64,000 bases of DNA, taken from the NCBI RefSeq assembly GCF_004802635.2, contig NZ_CP046052.1, forward strand, positions 1,736,001-1,800,000. Reading direction: 5' to 3'. Below, one piece after another: positions 41,446-50,361 of the stretch; the first letter of the stretch is position 1; every line of letters starts with the position of its first letter. The translations under genes were made by a program, and so were the position numbers. Source of the DNA: Methylocystis heyeri. GTDB lineage: Bacteria > Pseudomonadota > Alphaproteobacteria > Rhizobiales > Beijerinckiaceae. A model generated the notes under the pieces. It ran no database searches. It was given only the letters and a program-made list of their open reading frames with translations, and was not told the origin of the DNA.

Positions 41446-41649
41446 CGCCAGACGCCGCCAAGCGCCGCGGTTTTGGCGGCCCTGATCCGGCATTTGAGCC
41501 CCAAAACCCTAATTCCGGATGGACACCGCGGCCCGATTCTGTTAAGCCGGCTGCTACGGATCAGGCGCTCCGTCAGCGCCCGGTTTACTGTTCCCTCCAT
41601 TCTAGCCCCCGGCCGCAACACGCCGGCCGCTGCAACCAAGGATCGCTTC

Positions 41650-41892
41650 GTGCAAGTTCTCGTTCGCGACAACAATGTCGACCAAGCTCTCAAGGCGCTG
41701 AAGAAGAAGATGCAGCGCGAAGGCATCTTCCGCGAAATGAAGCTGCGTGGGCATTATGAGAAGCCGTCCGAGAAGCGCGCCCGCGAAAAGGCGGAGGCCG
41801 TGCGCCGCGCCCGCAAGCTCGCCCGCAAGAAGCTGCAGCGCGAAGGCCTTCTGCCCATGAAGGCGAAGCCGGCTTTCGGCGCCGCCCGTTGA
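41650..41892 (+). CDS. rpsU: 30S ribosomal protein S21
   Basis: 80 residues from a GTG at 41650 with AAGGA seven bases upstream. The sequence [20 protein letters not shown] followed by the basic [15 protein letters not shown] tail is a textbook alphaproteobacterial S21, which binds the 30S subunit near the anti-Shine-Dalgarno region. It lies divergent from the zinc operon; the 200-base gap holds both promoters. Confidence 0.96.
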   Translation: MQVLVRDNNVDQALKALKKKMQREGIFREMKLRGHYEKPSEKRAREKAEAVRRARKLARKKLQREGLLPMKAKPAFGAAR

Positions 41893-42002
41893 CGATTGAT
41901 TAAGCCTACGGGTCCAAATATCGCGTCATCGGACCGCTTGGCCTGACGAGCCGCGCCGGGGCGAATCGGTTTTATGGATATCGTTGGGGAGGTTCAGTCG
42001 GC

Positions 42003-42860
42003 ATGGGCGAGAGTTTGTTGGCGGCCGGCCGCAGATTTCCCCAGCTCGCCCTGCTCGGCGCCGGCGCCCTCGCGGCGCTCGCGCTGGCGGGATGCGAGAC
42101 CGCCGGCGGCATTCGGCCGCCCGGGCGCGGCATAGCCGAGGTCTCGGACACCGATCCCAAGGCGGCCTCGGCCAATATCGAATCTCTCTCGGACGTCATC
42201 AGGCGCAATCCTTCCAGCGCCGAAGCCTATAATACCCGCGGCGTCGCCTATGCGCGCACCGGCCGCTTCCCGGAAGCGATCGACGACTTCACCCATTCGA
42301 TCCAGCTCTCCCCCAACAACGCGGCGGCCTACACCAATCGCGCCCTGGCCTATCGCCAGACCAAGCGCGACGATCTCGCGCGGATAGACTTCGATCGCGC
42401 CATCTCCGCCAATCCGAATCACGCGCCGGCCTATATCGGCCGCGCCAATCTCTTGCGCGCGCAGGGCAGTCTGGATCAGGCGCTCGCCGATCTCGACGCC
42501 GCCATCCGTCTGAACCCCGAAAACGCGCAGGCTTTCCATGCGCGCGGCCTGATACACCAGAAACGCGGCGACAACGCCCGCGCCGTCAGCGACTTCGACA
42601 ACGCCATCGACCGCGATCCCTTCGCCGCGGCGCCCTATCAGGCGCGCGGAGAAAGCCTCGTGAATCTGGGCAAATACGACAAGGCGATCGAAGACTTCAA
42701 CGCCGCCCTCAATGTCGACAGCAAGAGCGCGGTCGCCTGGGCCTGGCTCGGTCTGGCCTATGACCGCAGCGGCAATCGGGCCAAGGCTCAGGAATCCTAC
42801 CAGCGCTCGCTCAATCTCGATCCGAACCAGCCCATCGCCCGGCAGGGCGCGCACGGCTGA
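42003..42860 (+). CDS. TPR lipoprotein (NlpI-like)
   Basis: 285 residues. A lipoprotein signal ends LALAGC, giving an acylated cysteine at about residue 31. Residues about 65-280 hold six tetratricopeptide repeats, each starting like AEAYNTRGVAYARTGRFPEA or NAAAYTNRALAYRQTKRDDL. Repeat proteins of this type are scaffolds; NlpI-like ones regulate cell wall hydrolases from the envelope. No partner gene is adjacent; terC is convergent, 50 bases away. Role inferred from family only. Confidence 0.85.
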   Translation: MGESLLAAGRRFPQLALLGAGALAALALAGCETAGGIRPPGRGIAEVSDTDPKAASANIESLSDVIRRNPSSAEAYNTRGVAYARTGRFPEAIDDFTHSIQLSPNNAAAYTNRALAYRQTKRDDLARIDFDRAISANPNHAPAYIGRANLLRAQGSLDQALADLDAAIRLNPENAQAFHARGLIHQKRGDNARAVSDFDNAIDRDPFAAAPYQARGESLVNLGKYDKAIEDFNAALNVDSKSAVAWAWLGLAYDRSGNRAKAQESYQRSLNLDPNQPIARQGAHG

Positions 42861-42909
42861 CGGCCGTTCTCCCCCGCGGAGAGGCGGCGCGTCGCGCAAA
42901 AACACCTCC

Positions 42910-43584
42910 TCATTCCGCGCGGCGCGCGCGAAGCCACTCCACCGCTGCGGCAACGGCGAGCACGAACACGCATCCGGCCGCCGCGCTCAAGGTCTCGAAC
43001 TTCGCCTCCTCCAGGCCCATATGGCTCCATATGGCGTCGCTCGCCGCCATCTCGCCTGCAACCCAGCCCAAAACGCCCGCGCCGGCCCAGACCAGCGCAG
43101 GGAAGCGCTCGAGCACCTTGAGCAAGGCGCCCGCGCCGAACACGACGATGGGCACCGATACGGTGAGGCCGAAAACGATCAGCTCCATGCGCCCCTGCGC
43201 GGCCGCGGCGATGGCGATCACATTGTCGAGAGACATCACCGCATCGGCGACCACGATGGCCGTGACGGCGCCCCAGAGATCTGTTTTTGCCTCGACGCCC
43301 GAGTGGTCGGTTTCGTCGACCAGCAGCTTTATGGCTACGCCCAGCAGCAGCAGTCCGCCGATGACCTTGAGCAGCGGCGCCGCCATGAGCTGGACAATGA
43401 CGAGCGTGAAGATGATGCGCAGAACAACGCCGCCGAGCGCGCCGAGGATCACGCCCCAACGGCGCGTCTGCGGGGGAAGATGGCGACACGCCAGCGCGAT
43501 CAATATGGCGTTGTCCCCCGAAAGCAGAATATTGATCCAGATAATCTCGAGGATTTCCAAGGCAAACTGGCTGTAGCCGGACAT
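42910..43584 (-). CDS. TerC/Alx-family membrane protein
   Basis: 224 residues with seven helices. The two acidic motifs of the family are present: SGDNAILIALA (residues about 22-32) and VMSLDNVIAIAA (about 115-126). TerC/Alx proteins are inner membrane metal exporters; manganese export or metalation of exported proteins has been shown for relatives. Many terC genes are preceded by a manganese riboswitch; I checked the upstream 440 bases and could not make out that structure. Confidence 0.9.
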   Translation of the reverse strand: MSGYSQFALEILEIIWINILLSGDNAILIALACRHLPPQTRRWGVILGALGGVVLRIIFTLVIVQLMAAPLLKVIGGLLLLGVAIKLLVDETDHSGVEAKTDLWGAVTAIVVADAVMSLDNVIAIAAAAQGRMELIVFGLTVSVPIVVFGAGALLKVLERFPALVWAGAGVLGWVAGEMAASDAIWSHMGLEEAKFETLSAAAGCVFVLAVAAAVEWLRARRAE

Positions 43585-44030
43585 CTATGGTTTTCCGTTT
43601 CGAACGGGGCCTTCGCCGGCTGCCCGCAGTCCGTGGGTAGAAAGAAACGACCGGCGCACGCTACGGCGCTCATCCGCCAGACGGGTCTTCCGTCGAGGAG
43701 AAATCACAAGGTTGAGCGCATTCAGAAGTCGATCGGGCGGCGGGTCGGAGTTGAACTCTACCGACCGCCAGCGCGATTTCTCGTTTTCGCGATCCCGAAG
43801 AGCGTCCCTGGACGCCAGACCACGCGACACGCCGGGAGAGCGCAGAAAGACGTCCAGAGCCGTTTAATATTACTGCTTTTGCTGCGCCAGCGAAAGGAGG
43901 TCCCGCAAAACGGAGCTCTTCTGGGCTGCTTGACAAAGTTTCAAAGCTCCGAAAAGCTGCATGTTGCGTTGAGACGCACCCAGCGCCCGACGCCATTAAC
44001 GCCCGAAGAGGCGAAACACGGGAGGAAGTC
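43585..44030. other. 446-base intergenic region, no gene seen
   Basis: Lies between the terC start and the small gene at 44031. No reading frame has a binding site and credible composition. GTTTAATATTACTG near 43862-43875 is AT-rich and could hold a promoter. CGAAAGGAGG at 43893-43902 is a perfect anti-16S complement but is not followed by a start codon at a usable distance. The manganese riboswitch consensus was not found. Confidence 0.5.
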
Positions 44031-44108
44031 ATGGGTTACCTCATTCCGGGAGTGATGATCGCGATCGTCGTCGGCGGCGCTCTCATCCTGATGCGCAAGT
44101 CGTCCTGA
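44031..44108 (+). CDS. 25-residue membrane peptide
   Basis: ATG at 44031 follows GGGAGGAAGTC, one of the strongest binding sites in the window. The product is a single hydrophobic helix (YLIPGVMIAIVVGGALILM) with a basic RKSS end, oriented with the C-terminus inside. Such very short peptides can be subunits of larger membrane complexes (KdpF- or CydX-like), but no partner is adjacent. Not recognised. Confidence 0.5.
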   Translation: MGYLIPGVMIAIVVGGALILMRKSS

Positions 44109-44239
44109 TCGGCAGCGAGCGGCTTTCCCTCTAGCCGCAGCACCCGCGTCGAACGATAGGAGCCGTCAGCGTTCCGCCCGCTGGCGGTCTCTTTATTTTC
44201 AGGCCACGGAATGCCGCCGAATGGCGAAACGATTTTCCC

Positions 44240-45451
44240 CTACACCACCAGCAGCGCTTTGCCGTCGTCGCCGCTCACGCGCAGATCCAGCATCTGGCCC
44301 GGCGGCAGGCCGGGGGTGTGTGCGAGGGTGAAATCCTCCGCGCGGGCGGCGCCGCCCCGCTCGGTCAAAAGGCGCAGCGTCTTGCCATGCTGAGCGGAAA
44401 GATGCGCCTTCCGCCGCTCTTCCCCCAACGCGCGCAGCCGCGCGGCGCGCTCCTTTATCTCCTCGCTGCGCACGGGAGGCATTCGCGCCGCCGGAGTCTG
44501 CGGACGGGATGAAAAAGGAAAGACGTGAAGATGCGTCAATCCGCACTCTTCCACGAGGTCGAGCGTGCGTCGGAACATCGCTTCGGTCTCGGTGGGGAAT
44601 CCGACGATGAAATCGGCGCCGAAAACGATGTCGGGCCGCATCGCGCGCAGTTCCTCGCAAAAGCGAACCGCCTCGCTGCTGGAATGGCGTCGCTTCATCC
44701 GCTTCAGAATCAGATCGTCGCCTGCCTGCAGGGAGAGATGCAGATGAGGCATCAGCCGTTTTTCCTCCGCGATGGCCGCGACGAGATCGGGGTCGGCCTC
44801 GATGCAGTCGATGGAGGAAATGCGCAGACGCTCGAGTTCAGGCAATTCCTTCAGCAGCAGTCGCACCAGACGCCCCAGCGTGACGCCGTCGCCAAGGTCT
44901 GCGCCATAGGAGGTGAGGTCTACCCCGGTCAGAACGATCTCCCGCTTGCCCGCTTCCAGCAGTCCTCGCGCGCCTTGAAGAACCTCCGGCGGCGGCGCCG
45001 AGCGCGAAGGACCGCGACCGAACGGAATGACGCAGAAGGTGCAGCGATGGTCGCAGCCGTTCTGGACCGAAAGAAAACCGCGCGTGCCTTCGCTCGCGGT
45101 GGCGGCGCGGGCGGCGCTCCAAGCGCTGCTCTCGCCGGCGTTGAGGCTCTTGTCGGCGTTGGCGATGACCCGCGCGACCCCCTCCAGCCCGGCGAAATCC
45201 GAAGGCGCGATGGTGGCGGCGCAGCCGGTCACGATAATTTTGGCGTCGGGCCGCTCGCGGTGCAGGCGGCGGATGCTCTGGCGCGCCTGACGCGAGGATT
45301 CGGCGGTGACGGCGCAGGTGTTCACGATCACGAGATCGCTCTCGCCCGCGGCGCGGGCCTGGCGCGCCAGCTCCTCGGATTCGACGATGTTCAGCCGGCA
45401 GCCGAAAGTGACGACGTCGACCGCCGGCGCGGACGCCTTCACGCGGCGCAT
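44240..45451 (-). CDS. mtaB: tRNA t6A37 methylthiotransferase MtaB
   Basis: 403 residues. The three N-terminal cysteines for the auxiliary cluster are C18 (TFGCRLN), C46 (VNTCAVT) and C77 (VTGCAA); the radical SAM triad is C133, C137, C140 ([10 protein letters not shown]). A short C-terminal TRAM-like region completes it. GCRLN rather than GCQMN, plus overall length, marks MtaB against MiaB. It adds a methylthio group to t6A at position 37 of ANN-decoding tRNAs. The start overlaps dapF by 13 bases, so the two are one operon, an arrangement common in Hyphomicrobiales. Confidence 0.92.
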   Translation of the reverse strand: MRRVKASAPAVDVVTFGCRLNIVESEELARQARAAGESDLVIVNTCAVTAESSRQARQSIRRLHRERPDAKIIVTGCAATIAPSDFAGLEGVARVIANADKSLNAGESSAWSAARAATASEGTRGFLSVQNGCDHRCTFCVIPFGRGPSRSAPPPEVLQGARGLLEAGKREIVLTGVDLTSYGADLGDGVTLGRLVRLLLKELPELERLRISSIDCIEADPDLVAAIAEEKRLMPHLHLSLQAGDDLILKRMKRRHSSSEAVRFCEELRAMRPDIVFGADFIVGFPTETEAMFRRTLDLVEECGLTHLHVFPFSSRPQTPAARMPPVRSEEIKERAARLRALGEERRKAHLSAQHGKTLRLLTERGGAARAEDFTLAHTPGLPPGQMLDLRVSGDDGKALLVV

Positions 45452-46305
45452 TCCTCGAACATGGAGGCGTCGAGTTCGGTCTCGAATTCGAATTCGACGG
45501 GGCCGGTCATCAGGACGTGATCGTCCTCGCCCCAGGCTATGGCGAGATCGCCGCCCGGCAGCTTTACGACCGCCTTGCGCCCCGCCCGCCCGGTGCGGGC
45601 CGCAGCGACGACAGTGGCGCAGGCGGCGGAGCCGCAAGCCCTGGTGACGCCCGTGCCGCGCTCCCAGACCCGCAGCAGGATCGTCTCGCCGGTAAGAAGC
45701 TGGGCGAAGGAAATATTGGCGCGTTCGGGAAAAAGCGGATGGCGCTCCAGCGCCGGACCGAGCGTTTCCAGATCCACCGCAGCCGCGTCCGGGACGAAGA
45801 ACACCGCATGGGGATTGCCCATGTTGACGGCGCAAAAGAAGTTCGGCGCGCCCTGGACCTTAGGCTCCACCATTACGGCCGTGGTGTCGGCGACATCGCG
45901 CGAAAGAGGAATCTCGCGCGCGGCGAGTCGCGGGCGCCCCATGTCTATGGTGAAGACCGTCTCGGCCTCGCGCCGGCTTCGAACCGGCCCGGCGTCGGTC
46001 TCGAGCAGCAGCCGCTCCGGGCCGCCGTTGCGGGCGAGCGCATAGGCGACGCAGCGGGTTCCGTTGCCGCATGCGGCGGAAAGCGAGCCGTCGATATTGT
46101 AGATTCGCATGGCCGCGTCGGCGCCCTCGCCGCGAGGGTCGTGCAACACCATGAGCTGATCGAATTTCAGGCCGGGCTGTCGCGCGATGGCGCGCGCCTC
46201 CTGGGGCTCCAGGACGATGTCCGAGCCGCGCAGATCCAGCACCAGGATTTCATTTCCGATTCCGTTCATGCGCAGGATCGGACGACGGTCGAGCTTATGG
46301 GTCAT
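45439..46305 (-). CDS. dapF: diaminopimelate epimerase
   Basis: 288 residues. The two catalytic cysteines are C79 ([10 protein letters not shown]) and C224 ([10 protein letters not shown]), acting as paired acid and base to turn LL- into meso-diaminopimelate for peptidoglycan and lysine. The N-terminal [12 protein letters not shown] is the family start, extended here by [15 protein letters not shown] 46305 has only a weak binding site (GGGC). Upstream gene of an operon with mtaB. Confidence 0.95.
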   Translation of the reverse strand: MTHKLDRRPILRMNGIGNEILVLDLRGSDIVLEPQEARAIARQPGLKFDQLMVLHDPRGEGADAAMRIYNIDGSLSAACGNGTRCVAYALARNGGPERLLLETDAGPVRSRREAETVFTIDMGRPRLAAREIPLSRDVADTTAVMVEPKVQGAPNFFCAVNMGNPHAVFFVPDAAAVDLETLGPALERHPLFPERANISFAQLLTGETILLRVWERGTGVTRACGSAACATVVAAARTGRAGRKAVVKLPGGDLAIAWGEDDHVLMTGPVEFEFETELDASMFEECAA

Positions 46306-46407
46306 TGCCCGTGTTTGTTGATTTGCCGGTGAAAACGTCAAGCCGCTCCTGTATAGAAGAAGCGCCCCCCGCGCGCCAGAGTGGGGGAAAGACATAAGGA
46401 CGCATCA

Positions 46408-47100
46408 ATGGGCTTTCTCGACGAGTTCAACGATTTTCGGTCCACTTTGCGCCGTCTCGCGGGCCACTGGCGTTTCGTCGGCGCGCTGCTGCTTTTGCTC
46501 TCGGTCGGCGCGTTTTTCGTGCAAAAGAAATTCTTCCCCGCTGCCCCCGCCCCCACGACCGCGGCCGGCCCCGAAAAGCCGGAAGAGAAGTCGGCTCCGA
46601 CCGACAAGGGCGAAGCGGAATCGCCAGCGGAAAGCGTGCAGAGCCAGATGGTCGAGGTGCCCGCGCGCCCGGTTCTCATGATCAAGGGCGAGGGCAAATG
46701 GGACGACGCCGCCAAAGTGCTCAGCGACGGCATAGGAAAAGTGACCGAAGCGGCCCGGAAGGCCGGACTGGCGGCGAGCGGCCGCCCCCTCGCGGTCTTC
46801 ACCAAGACCGACGACAACGGGTTCCAGTTCCAGGCCATGCTGCCTTTGGCCAAGGCCCCGGACGGCAAGACAAAGCTCGCCGAGGGGATCGAGATCGGCT
46901 CCTCGCCCGACGGCAAGGCGCTCAAATTCGAGCACCGCGGCTCCTATGACGAGATCGACGCCACCTATGAGGCGATCACCGCCTATCTCGACGAGAAAGG
47001 CCTCGACACCAAGAATCTGTTCATCGAGGAATATCTGACTGACCTCAACCCCGCCGAAGACGCCAATGTCGACGTCGACATTTATGTCTTTGTGAAGTGA
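46408..47100 (+). CDS. membrane-anchored GyrI-like effector-binding protein
   Basis: 230 residues, ATG 46408 with AAGGA seven bases upstream. One helix near the N-terminus (FVGALLLLLSVGAFFV) is followed by a Pro/Glu/Lys linker (residues 48-85) and a domain of about 145 residues that fits the GyrI-like/AraC-effector-binding fold (GRPLAVFTKTDDNGFQFQAM, EHRGSYDEIDATYEAI, LFIEEYLTDL). The fold binds hydrophobic ligands in soluble regulators; here it is held outside the cytoplasmic membrane, so sensing or scavenging in the periplasm is likely. Divergent from dapF. Confidence 0.8.
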   Translation: MGFLDEFNDFRSTLRRLAGHWRFVGALLLLLSVGAFFVQKKFFPAAPAPTTAAGPEKPEEKSAPTDKGEAESPAESVQSQMVEVPARPVLMIKGEGKWDDAAKVLSDGIGKVTEAARKAGLAASGRPLAVFTKTDDNGFQFQAMLPLAKAPDGKTKLAEGIEIGSSPDGKALKFEHRGSYDEIDATYEAITAYLDEKGLDTKNLFIEEYLTDLNPAEDANVDVDIYVFVK

Positions 47101-47140
47101 GGCGATGGCCTGCAGCCGGGACGCGGCGATTTTATAAGCT

Positions 47141-47167
47141 GCCAGTCTGCTCTTATTTCAGACTGGC
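47141..47167. terminator. perfect stem-loop between convergent genes
   Basis: GCCAGTCTG (47141-47149) pairs with CAGACTGGC (47159-47167) over a nine-base loop, between the gene ending at 47100 and the one ending at 47218. No T tract, so the terminator role is likely but not certain. Confidence 0.5.
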
Positions 47168-47217
47168 GGCATAGGTTGTGCTACGAGATAATAGACTTCT
47201 TGTTCGTTCCGATTACT

Positions 47218-48393
47218 CTACGGACAAACACCTAGCGTCGCGCAGAGAACGCCGGCGACGCCTTCCTGCAACATGTAAAATCTAAAGACTGGATGCTCGC
47301 CCGGCAAAACAAACTTCGTGATGGGCTCGGCGAGAGCCATCCCGTCTTCGCTGTTGGTCAGGATCACGAGACCGTCTCCAGTTTTTGCCGATGCAATGGC
47401 GAAGGCTCTGTAACCGGGATTGTTGCCCCACTGAAAAATCAGAGTGTCGTTTGCAGTCTGCTCAATCCCCCAACCGAGGCCCCAACTGAGGTGAAGGCTC
47501 TCATCGACCGGAACCGCGGATGCCAAAGTGGTCCTGATCAGATTCTTGTCGGCGACAACTTCGGCAATAAAACGCCCATAATCCTTTGCGCTGGTATAGA
47601 GCGTCGCCGGCGCAATCGGCTCGGAGAACGTCAAGGTGGAGTTATCTTGGCCGTTGTCGCCGCGCTGAAAATGCCCCTCGAATTCTGATCGCCAAACATA
47701 ACTGCTGTCGTTCATGGCGAGTGGCCGGAGCGCGTAGCTGTCCATCAACACATCCAACCGAGTTCGCGTGATAGCCTCGACAGCGCGTTGCAATAGCACG
47801 TAACCCTCTCCTGAGTATTGCCAATGACTACCAGGCGTAAAGTCAAACCCCAGTGGACCGTCGCTCCAATTTGGAAGGCCGGACGTGTGGTTTAGGAGCA
47901 TTCGCACCGTTGTGACGCTCAACCGCGGATCGGTAACCGGACTGGTTTTGGCGTCAAAGTTTGACAGGAACGGATAGGGCCGGGAAAAATATCCTTGCGG
48001 CAGGTAACGCATTACAGGGGCGTCAAGGTCAATTTTTCCCTGTTGCGCCATTTTGAGAACGACATAGGCGAATACGGGTTTGCTCAAAGACGCGGCTTGA
48101 AAGATGCTATTCGAGTCTATCGGCGAAAGGCCTCGGCAGGCTGAAGCGGTCTCGGTTTGCTCAACTTTTCCCGCCCTGACGACTGCGACCGCGACGCCGC
48201 AAATATTGTGTTTTTCAGCAAGAAATTTCAGAACTTCGCCAAGGCCCGCCGCAGGCTTCAATTCTGGAATTGAAGTGCAGGCCTGAAGCAAGGAAAGCGT
48301 CAAAAAAGACAATGATATGCGCGGGAAGGACCCGAGCAATCGGGAAAAAAACGCCAGGCTCAAGAACGTGAGCTCGCATACTTTGTTCCGCAA
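47218..48393 (-). CDS. class C beta-lactamase-family serine hydrolase, lipoprotein
   Basis: 391 residues from a TTG at 48393 with GAGGA upstream. A lipoprotein-type signal ends LLQACTS. The beta-lactamase-fold motifs are AASLSKPVFAYVV (SxxK) and WQYSGEGYVLLQRAVEAI (YxG/N-type tyrosine); a HTSGLPNW block and GWGIEQTANDTLIFQWGNNPGYR (two short pieces) complete the family pattern. It is an esterase or D-amino peptidase-like enzyme rather than a proven beta-lactamase. Base composition is visibly less GC-rich than its neighbours and the start codon is unusual, so it may have been acquired. Confidence 0.82.
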   Translation of the reverse strand: MRNKVCELTFLSLAFFSRLLGSFPRISLSFLTLSLLQACTSIPELKPAAGLGEVLKFLAEKHNICGVAVAVVRAGKVEQTETASACRGLSPIDSNSIFQAASLSKPVFAYVVLKMAQQGKIDLDAPVMRYLPQGYFSRPYPFLSNFDAKTSPVTDPRLSVTTVRMLLNHTSGLPNWSDGPLGFDFTPGSHWQYSGEGYVLLQRAVEAITRTRLDVLMDSYALRPLAMNDSSYVWRSEFEGHFQRGDNGQDNSTLTFSEPIAPATLYTSAKDYGRFIAEVVADKNLIRTTLASAVPVDESLHLSWGLGWGIEQTANDTLIFQWGNNPGYRAFAIASAKTGDGLVILTNSEDGMALAEPITKFVLPGEHPVFRFYMLQEGVAGVLCATLGVCP

Positions 48394-48488
48394 GAAGAAT
48401 CCTCATATCAGTAGCGTGTTTTGGTATATTCGTTGCCGCACTGGGTCGAAATGCAGCTTGCTGGGATGCTGACTTGCACTCGTGCAGA

Positions 48489-48752
48489 TCAACGACTTGG
48501 TGGAGCCGGAGGAGTTGCGGCGTTCTCCTGCCCATCCTCCGTCGTTTTCTCGGACCTGTATTCGAGAATATCGCCTGGTTGGCAGTCGAGAACTTCGCAG
48601 ATCTTCTCCAGCGTATCGAAGCGCACGCCCTTCACCTTGCCGGATTTCAGCAGGCTGACATTCTGTTCGGCGATTCCGATCCTGGCGGCGAGATCGCGCG
48701 AACGCATCTTGCGCTTGGCCAGCATGACATCGAGATTGACGATTATCGGCAT
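48489..48752 (-). CDS. small XRE-family regulator (YozG-like)
   Basis: 87 residues from ATG 48752. A compact Cro/CI helix-turn-helix fills residues 1-65 (MLAKRKMRSRDLAARIGIAE, VSLLKSGKVKGVRFDTLEKI), then CQPGDILEY, typical of the short HTH proteins that accompany DUF2975 membrane proteins. The C-terminal tail is Pro/Ala-rich. It lies two bases after the DUF2975 gene, so the pair is one unit, likely a membrane-signal-linked regulator. Confidence 0.88.
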   Translation of the reverse strand: MPIIVNLDVMLAKRKMRSRDLAARIGIAEQNVSLLKSGKVKGVRFDTLEKICEVLDCQPGDILEYRSEKTTEDGQENAATPPAPPSR

Positions 48753-48754
48753 GG

Positions 48755-49336
48755 TCAGACGAACTGCGCGTGGTCGTCCGCGATCTCGGCTGCGCTCTTT
48801 TGTATATGCGCGAGCGTCAGCAGAACGAGCAGCAGCAACAAAATCGCGAGATCGTCGGGCTGGATGAATATATTTAATATGCGCTGCCGCTGACCCGGCG
48901 GGAAATGCAGCGTGAGGATCACGGAAACAAGCGGCCGCGTAAAAATCGCCAGCGCCTGCGCCGCGATGCCGAAAGTGGCGAGCCGCCGCAGCCATTTCGT
49001 GGCCGCGAGCGAGAAGATTTCGCCCTCGAGATAGAAGCTGAACAGACGCCAGGCGCTGTAGCAGGCGTAAGCGACGAACAGCCAGATGACGAGGTTGACC
49101 CCGAAGGCGCCCGCCTGCTGCCAGGCGCCGATTTCGGATAGATCCCTTTGCAAGAGCCGGCCATAACCAGCGTTGATCGCCGAAAGATCCGACCAGTACC
49201 TCGCCTGAAGAAAGATCACCCACAACGCATAGACGATCGCGGCGTAACGGGCGCCTTGGCAGATCCAACCGATCTTTTCCCGCAGGACTTGTTGGCTCTG
49301 CAAGGGTGCGAGAATGTCGGGGTCACGCATGGCCAT
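48755..49336 (-). CDS. DUF2975 membrane protein
   Basis: 193 residues, ATG 49336 following AAAGGAGAAACC. Four hydrophobic helices (YAAIVYALWVIFLQA, FGVNLVIWLFVAYACY, LATFGIAAQALAIFTRPLV, LAILLLLLVLLTLAHIQ) fit the DUF2975 family. Members pair with a YozG-type HTH protein, which is encoded two bases downstream here. Likely it tethers or controls that regulator at the membrane; the signal is unknown. Confidence 0.85.
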   Translation of the reverse strand: MAMRDPDILAPLQSQQVLREKIGWICQGARYAAIVYALWVIFLQARYWSDLSAINAGYGRLLQRDLSEIGAWQQAGAFGVNLVIWLFVAYACYSAWRLFSFYLEGEIFSLAATKWLRRLATFGIAAQALAIFTRPLVSVILTLHFPPGQRQRILNIFIQPDDLAILLLLLVLLTLAHIQKSAAEIADDHAQFV

Positions 49337-49423
49337 TGGTTTCTCCTTTTGCAATGGCTTCATATTGACAAACTATTTTTTCATGTCAAACATTAAATTA
49401 TAGATAGAGGATGATATGAGGCA

Positions 49424-50032
49424 ATGATGCGCCCGCTTCTGGCTCTTCCCCTGTTGCTCGCAGTCTCCGCCTGCAATGGCCCGTCGATCGCCACCCAATG
49501 GAAGCTGCGCAACTTCAATATTGCGACAGCCGATCTGGCGCAGACCCGATTTGCGCTCGGCGGTCCGCCCTGGACCATGGCGACGCCGGAGAGGGCCACG
49601 CTCGAAGTGAGATATTGGCGCGACGGCGACGACGAATCCGAGGCGAGGACAGTGGCCTTGCGGTTGCAGAAAGCGGCGCATCCTTCAGATGTCGAAGCGC
49701 TTGAAAAGGCGGGCGGACCGCAATCGCTCGCCGTTATCGAGCTTACGCCCGCGAGTCTCGCGGCGGCGCGCGCCGCGCAGCAGGAGACGGCGCGCCTCAA
49801 AGCGGAGGGCGCGAAAACGCGCGGCCGCATTCACCTTGCCGGAAATCTCGGTTGCCGGCGCGAGGATATTGCTGCCGGCCCCATCCCGATCGATGTTTTC
49901 ATCCACGCTGACGACGAAACCGGCTGGCTGCCTCTCAATTCCGGGCTCGACGTCCGCCAGAGCGCCAAAGACGAAACCGAACTGAATGAATTTCTCCCGC
50001 CCTGCCCCGGACGTCAGGCGAGAACGCGTTGA
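49424..50032 (+). CDS. putative lipoprotein, unknown function
   Basis: 202 residues; ATG 49424 or 49427. The lipoprotein signal is LLALPLLLAVSAC with the acylated cysteine at about residue 17. The mature part is soluble with a helical Ala/Arg segment (ASLAAARAAQQETARLKAEG) and a C-terminal GNLGCRREDIAAGPIPIDVF block with one cysteine and another in LPPCPGRQ. No family recognised. Divergent from the DUF2975 gene. Confidence 0.6.
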   Translation: MMRPLLALPLLLAVSACNGPSIATQWKLRNFNIATADLAQTRFALGGPPWTMATPERATLEVRYWRDGDDESEARTVALRLQKAAHPSDVEALEKAGGPQSLAVIELTPASLAAARAAQQETARLKAEGAKTRGRIHLAGNLGCRREDIAAGPIPIDVFIHADDETGWLPLNSGLDVRQSAKDETELNEFLPPCPGRQARTR

Positions 50033-50249
50033 AAGCGCAAGGATGTTGCAGCTTTGCAACATGCGGCGAGAATCACGAGCCTTTGAACCAGAGCCGGTCC
50101 AAATTCCCGATTTTCCGCTAAAGTCGTTCCAAACAGCAGCTGGAGGGCGCTGCGAGAGAACCAAAAACGGTTTTTCGCCTGAGGCTGCTTCGACTCTCGG
50201 GAATGTGATCGCCTCATCCACATTCGGGCGATTTGGTCAGAAGGCAGAG

Positions 50250-50345
50250 CGATCCAGGGCGCGTTCAGCAAAAGCCGATGTGCTTTTGCGGCAAGGATGC
50301 GCTCCAACCATTCGAAGCGGCGAGATTTGCGTCGATCGAAATGCG
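50250..50345. repeat. dispersed repeat, family C copy 1 (degenerate)
   Basis: GCAAAAGC (50268-50275) and GCTTTTGC (50282-50289) form the hairpin core, followed by GGATGCGCTCCAACC and a CGCGATTT-like tail (GCGAGATTTGCGTCGATCG). Related to 52118-52213 and the tandem pair at 53238-53464. It makes up much of the 329-base gap 50033-50361, in which no gene is seen. Confidence 0.65.
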
Positions 50346-50361
50346 CACTAGGGGCTGGACC

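Noticed and set aside
43585-44030. Manganese (yybP-ykoY) riboswitch before terC
   Set aside because: The gene family often has one, but the conserved loops could not be found in the upstream sequence on the minus strand. A covariance-model search would settle it.
42712-44055. 447-codon plus-strand open frame across the end of the TPR gene and terC
   Set aside because: Antisense of terC with no domain; its start lies inside the TPR gene.
50233-50361. N-terminal extension of the channel-like protein
   Set aside because: The extra codons lie in a family C repeat and have no membrane or domain features; ATG 50362 begins the first helix.
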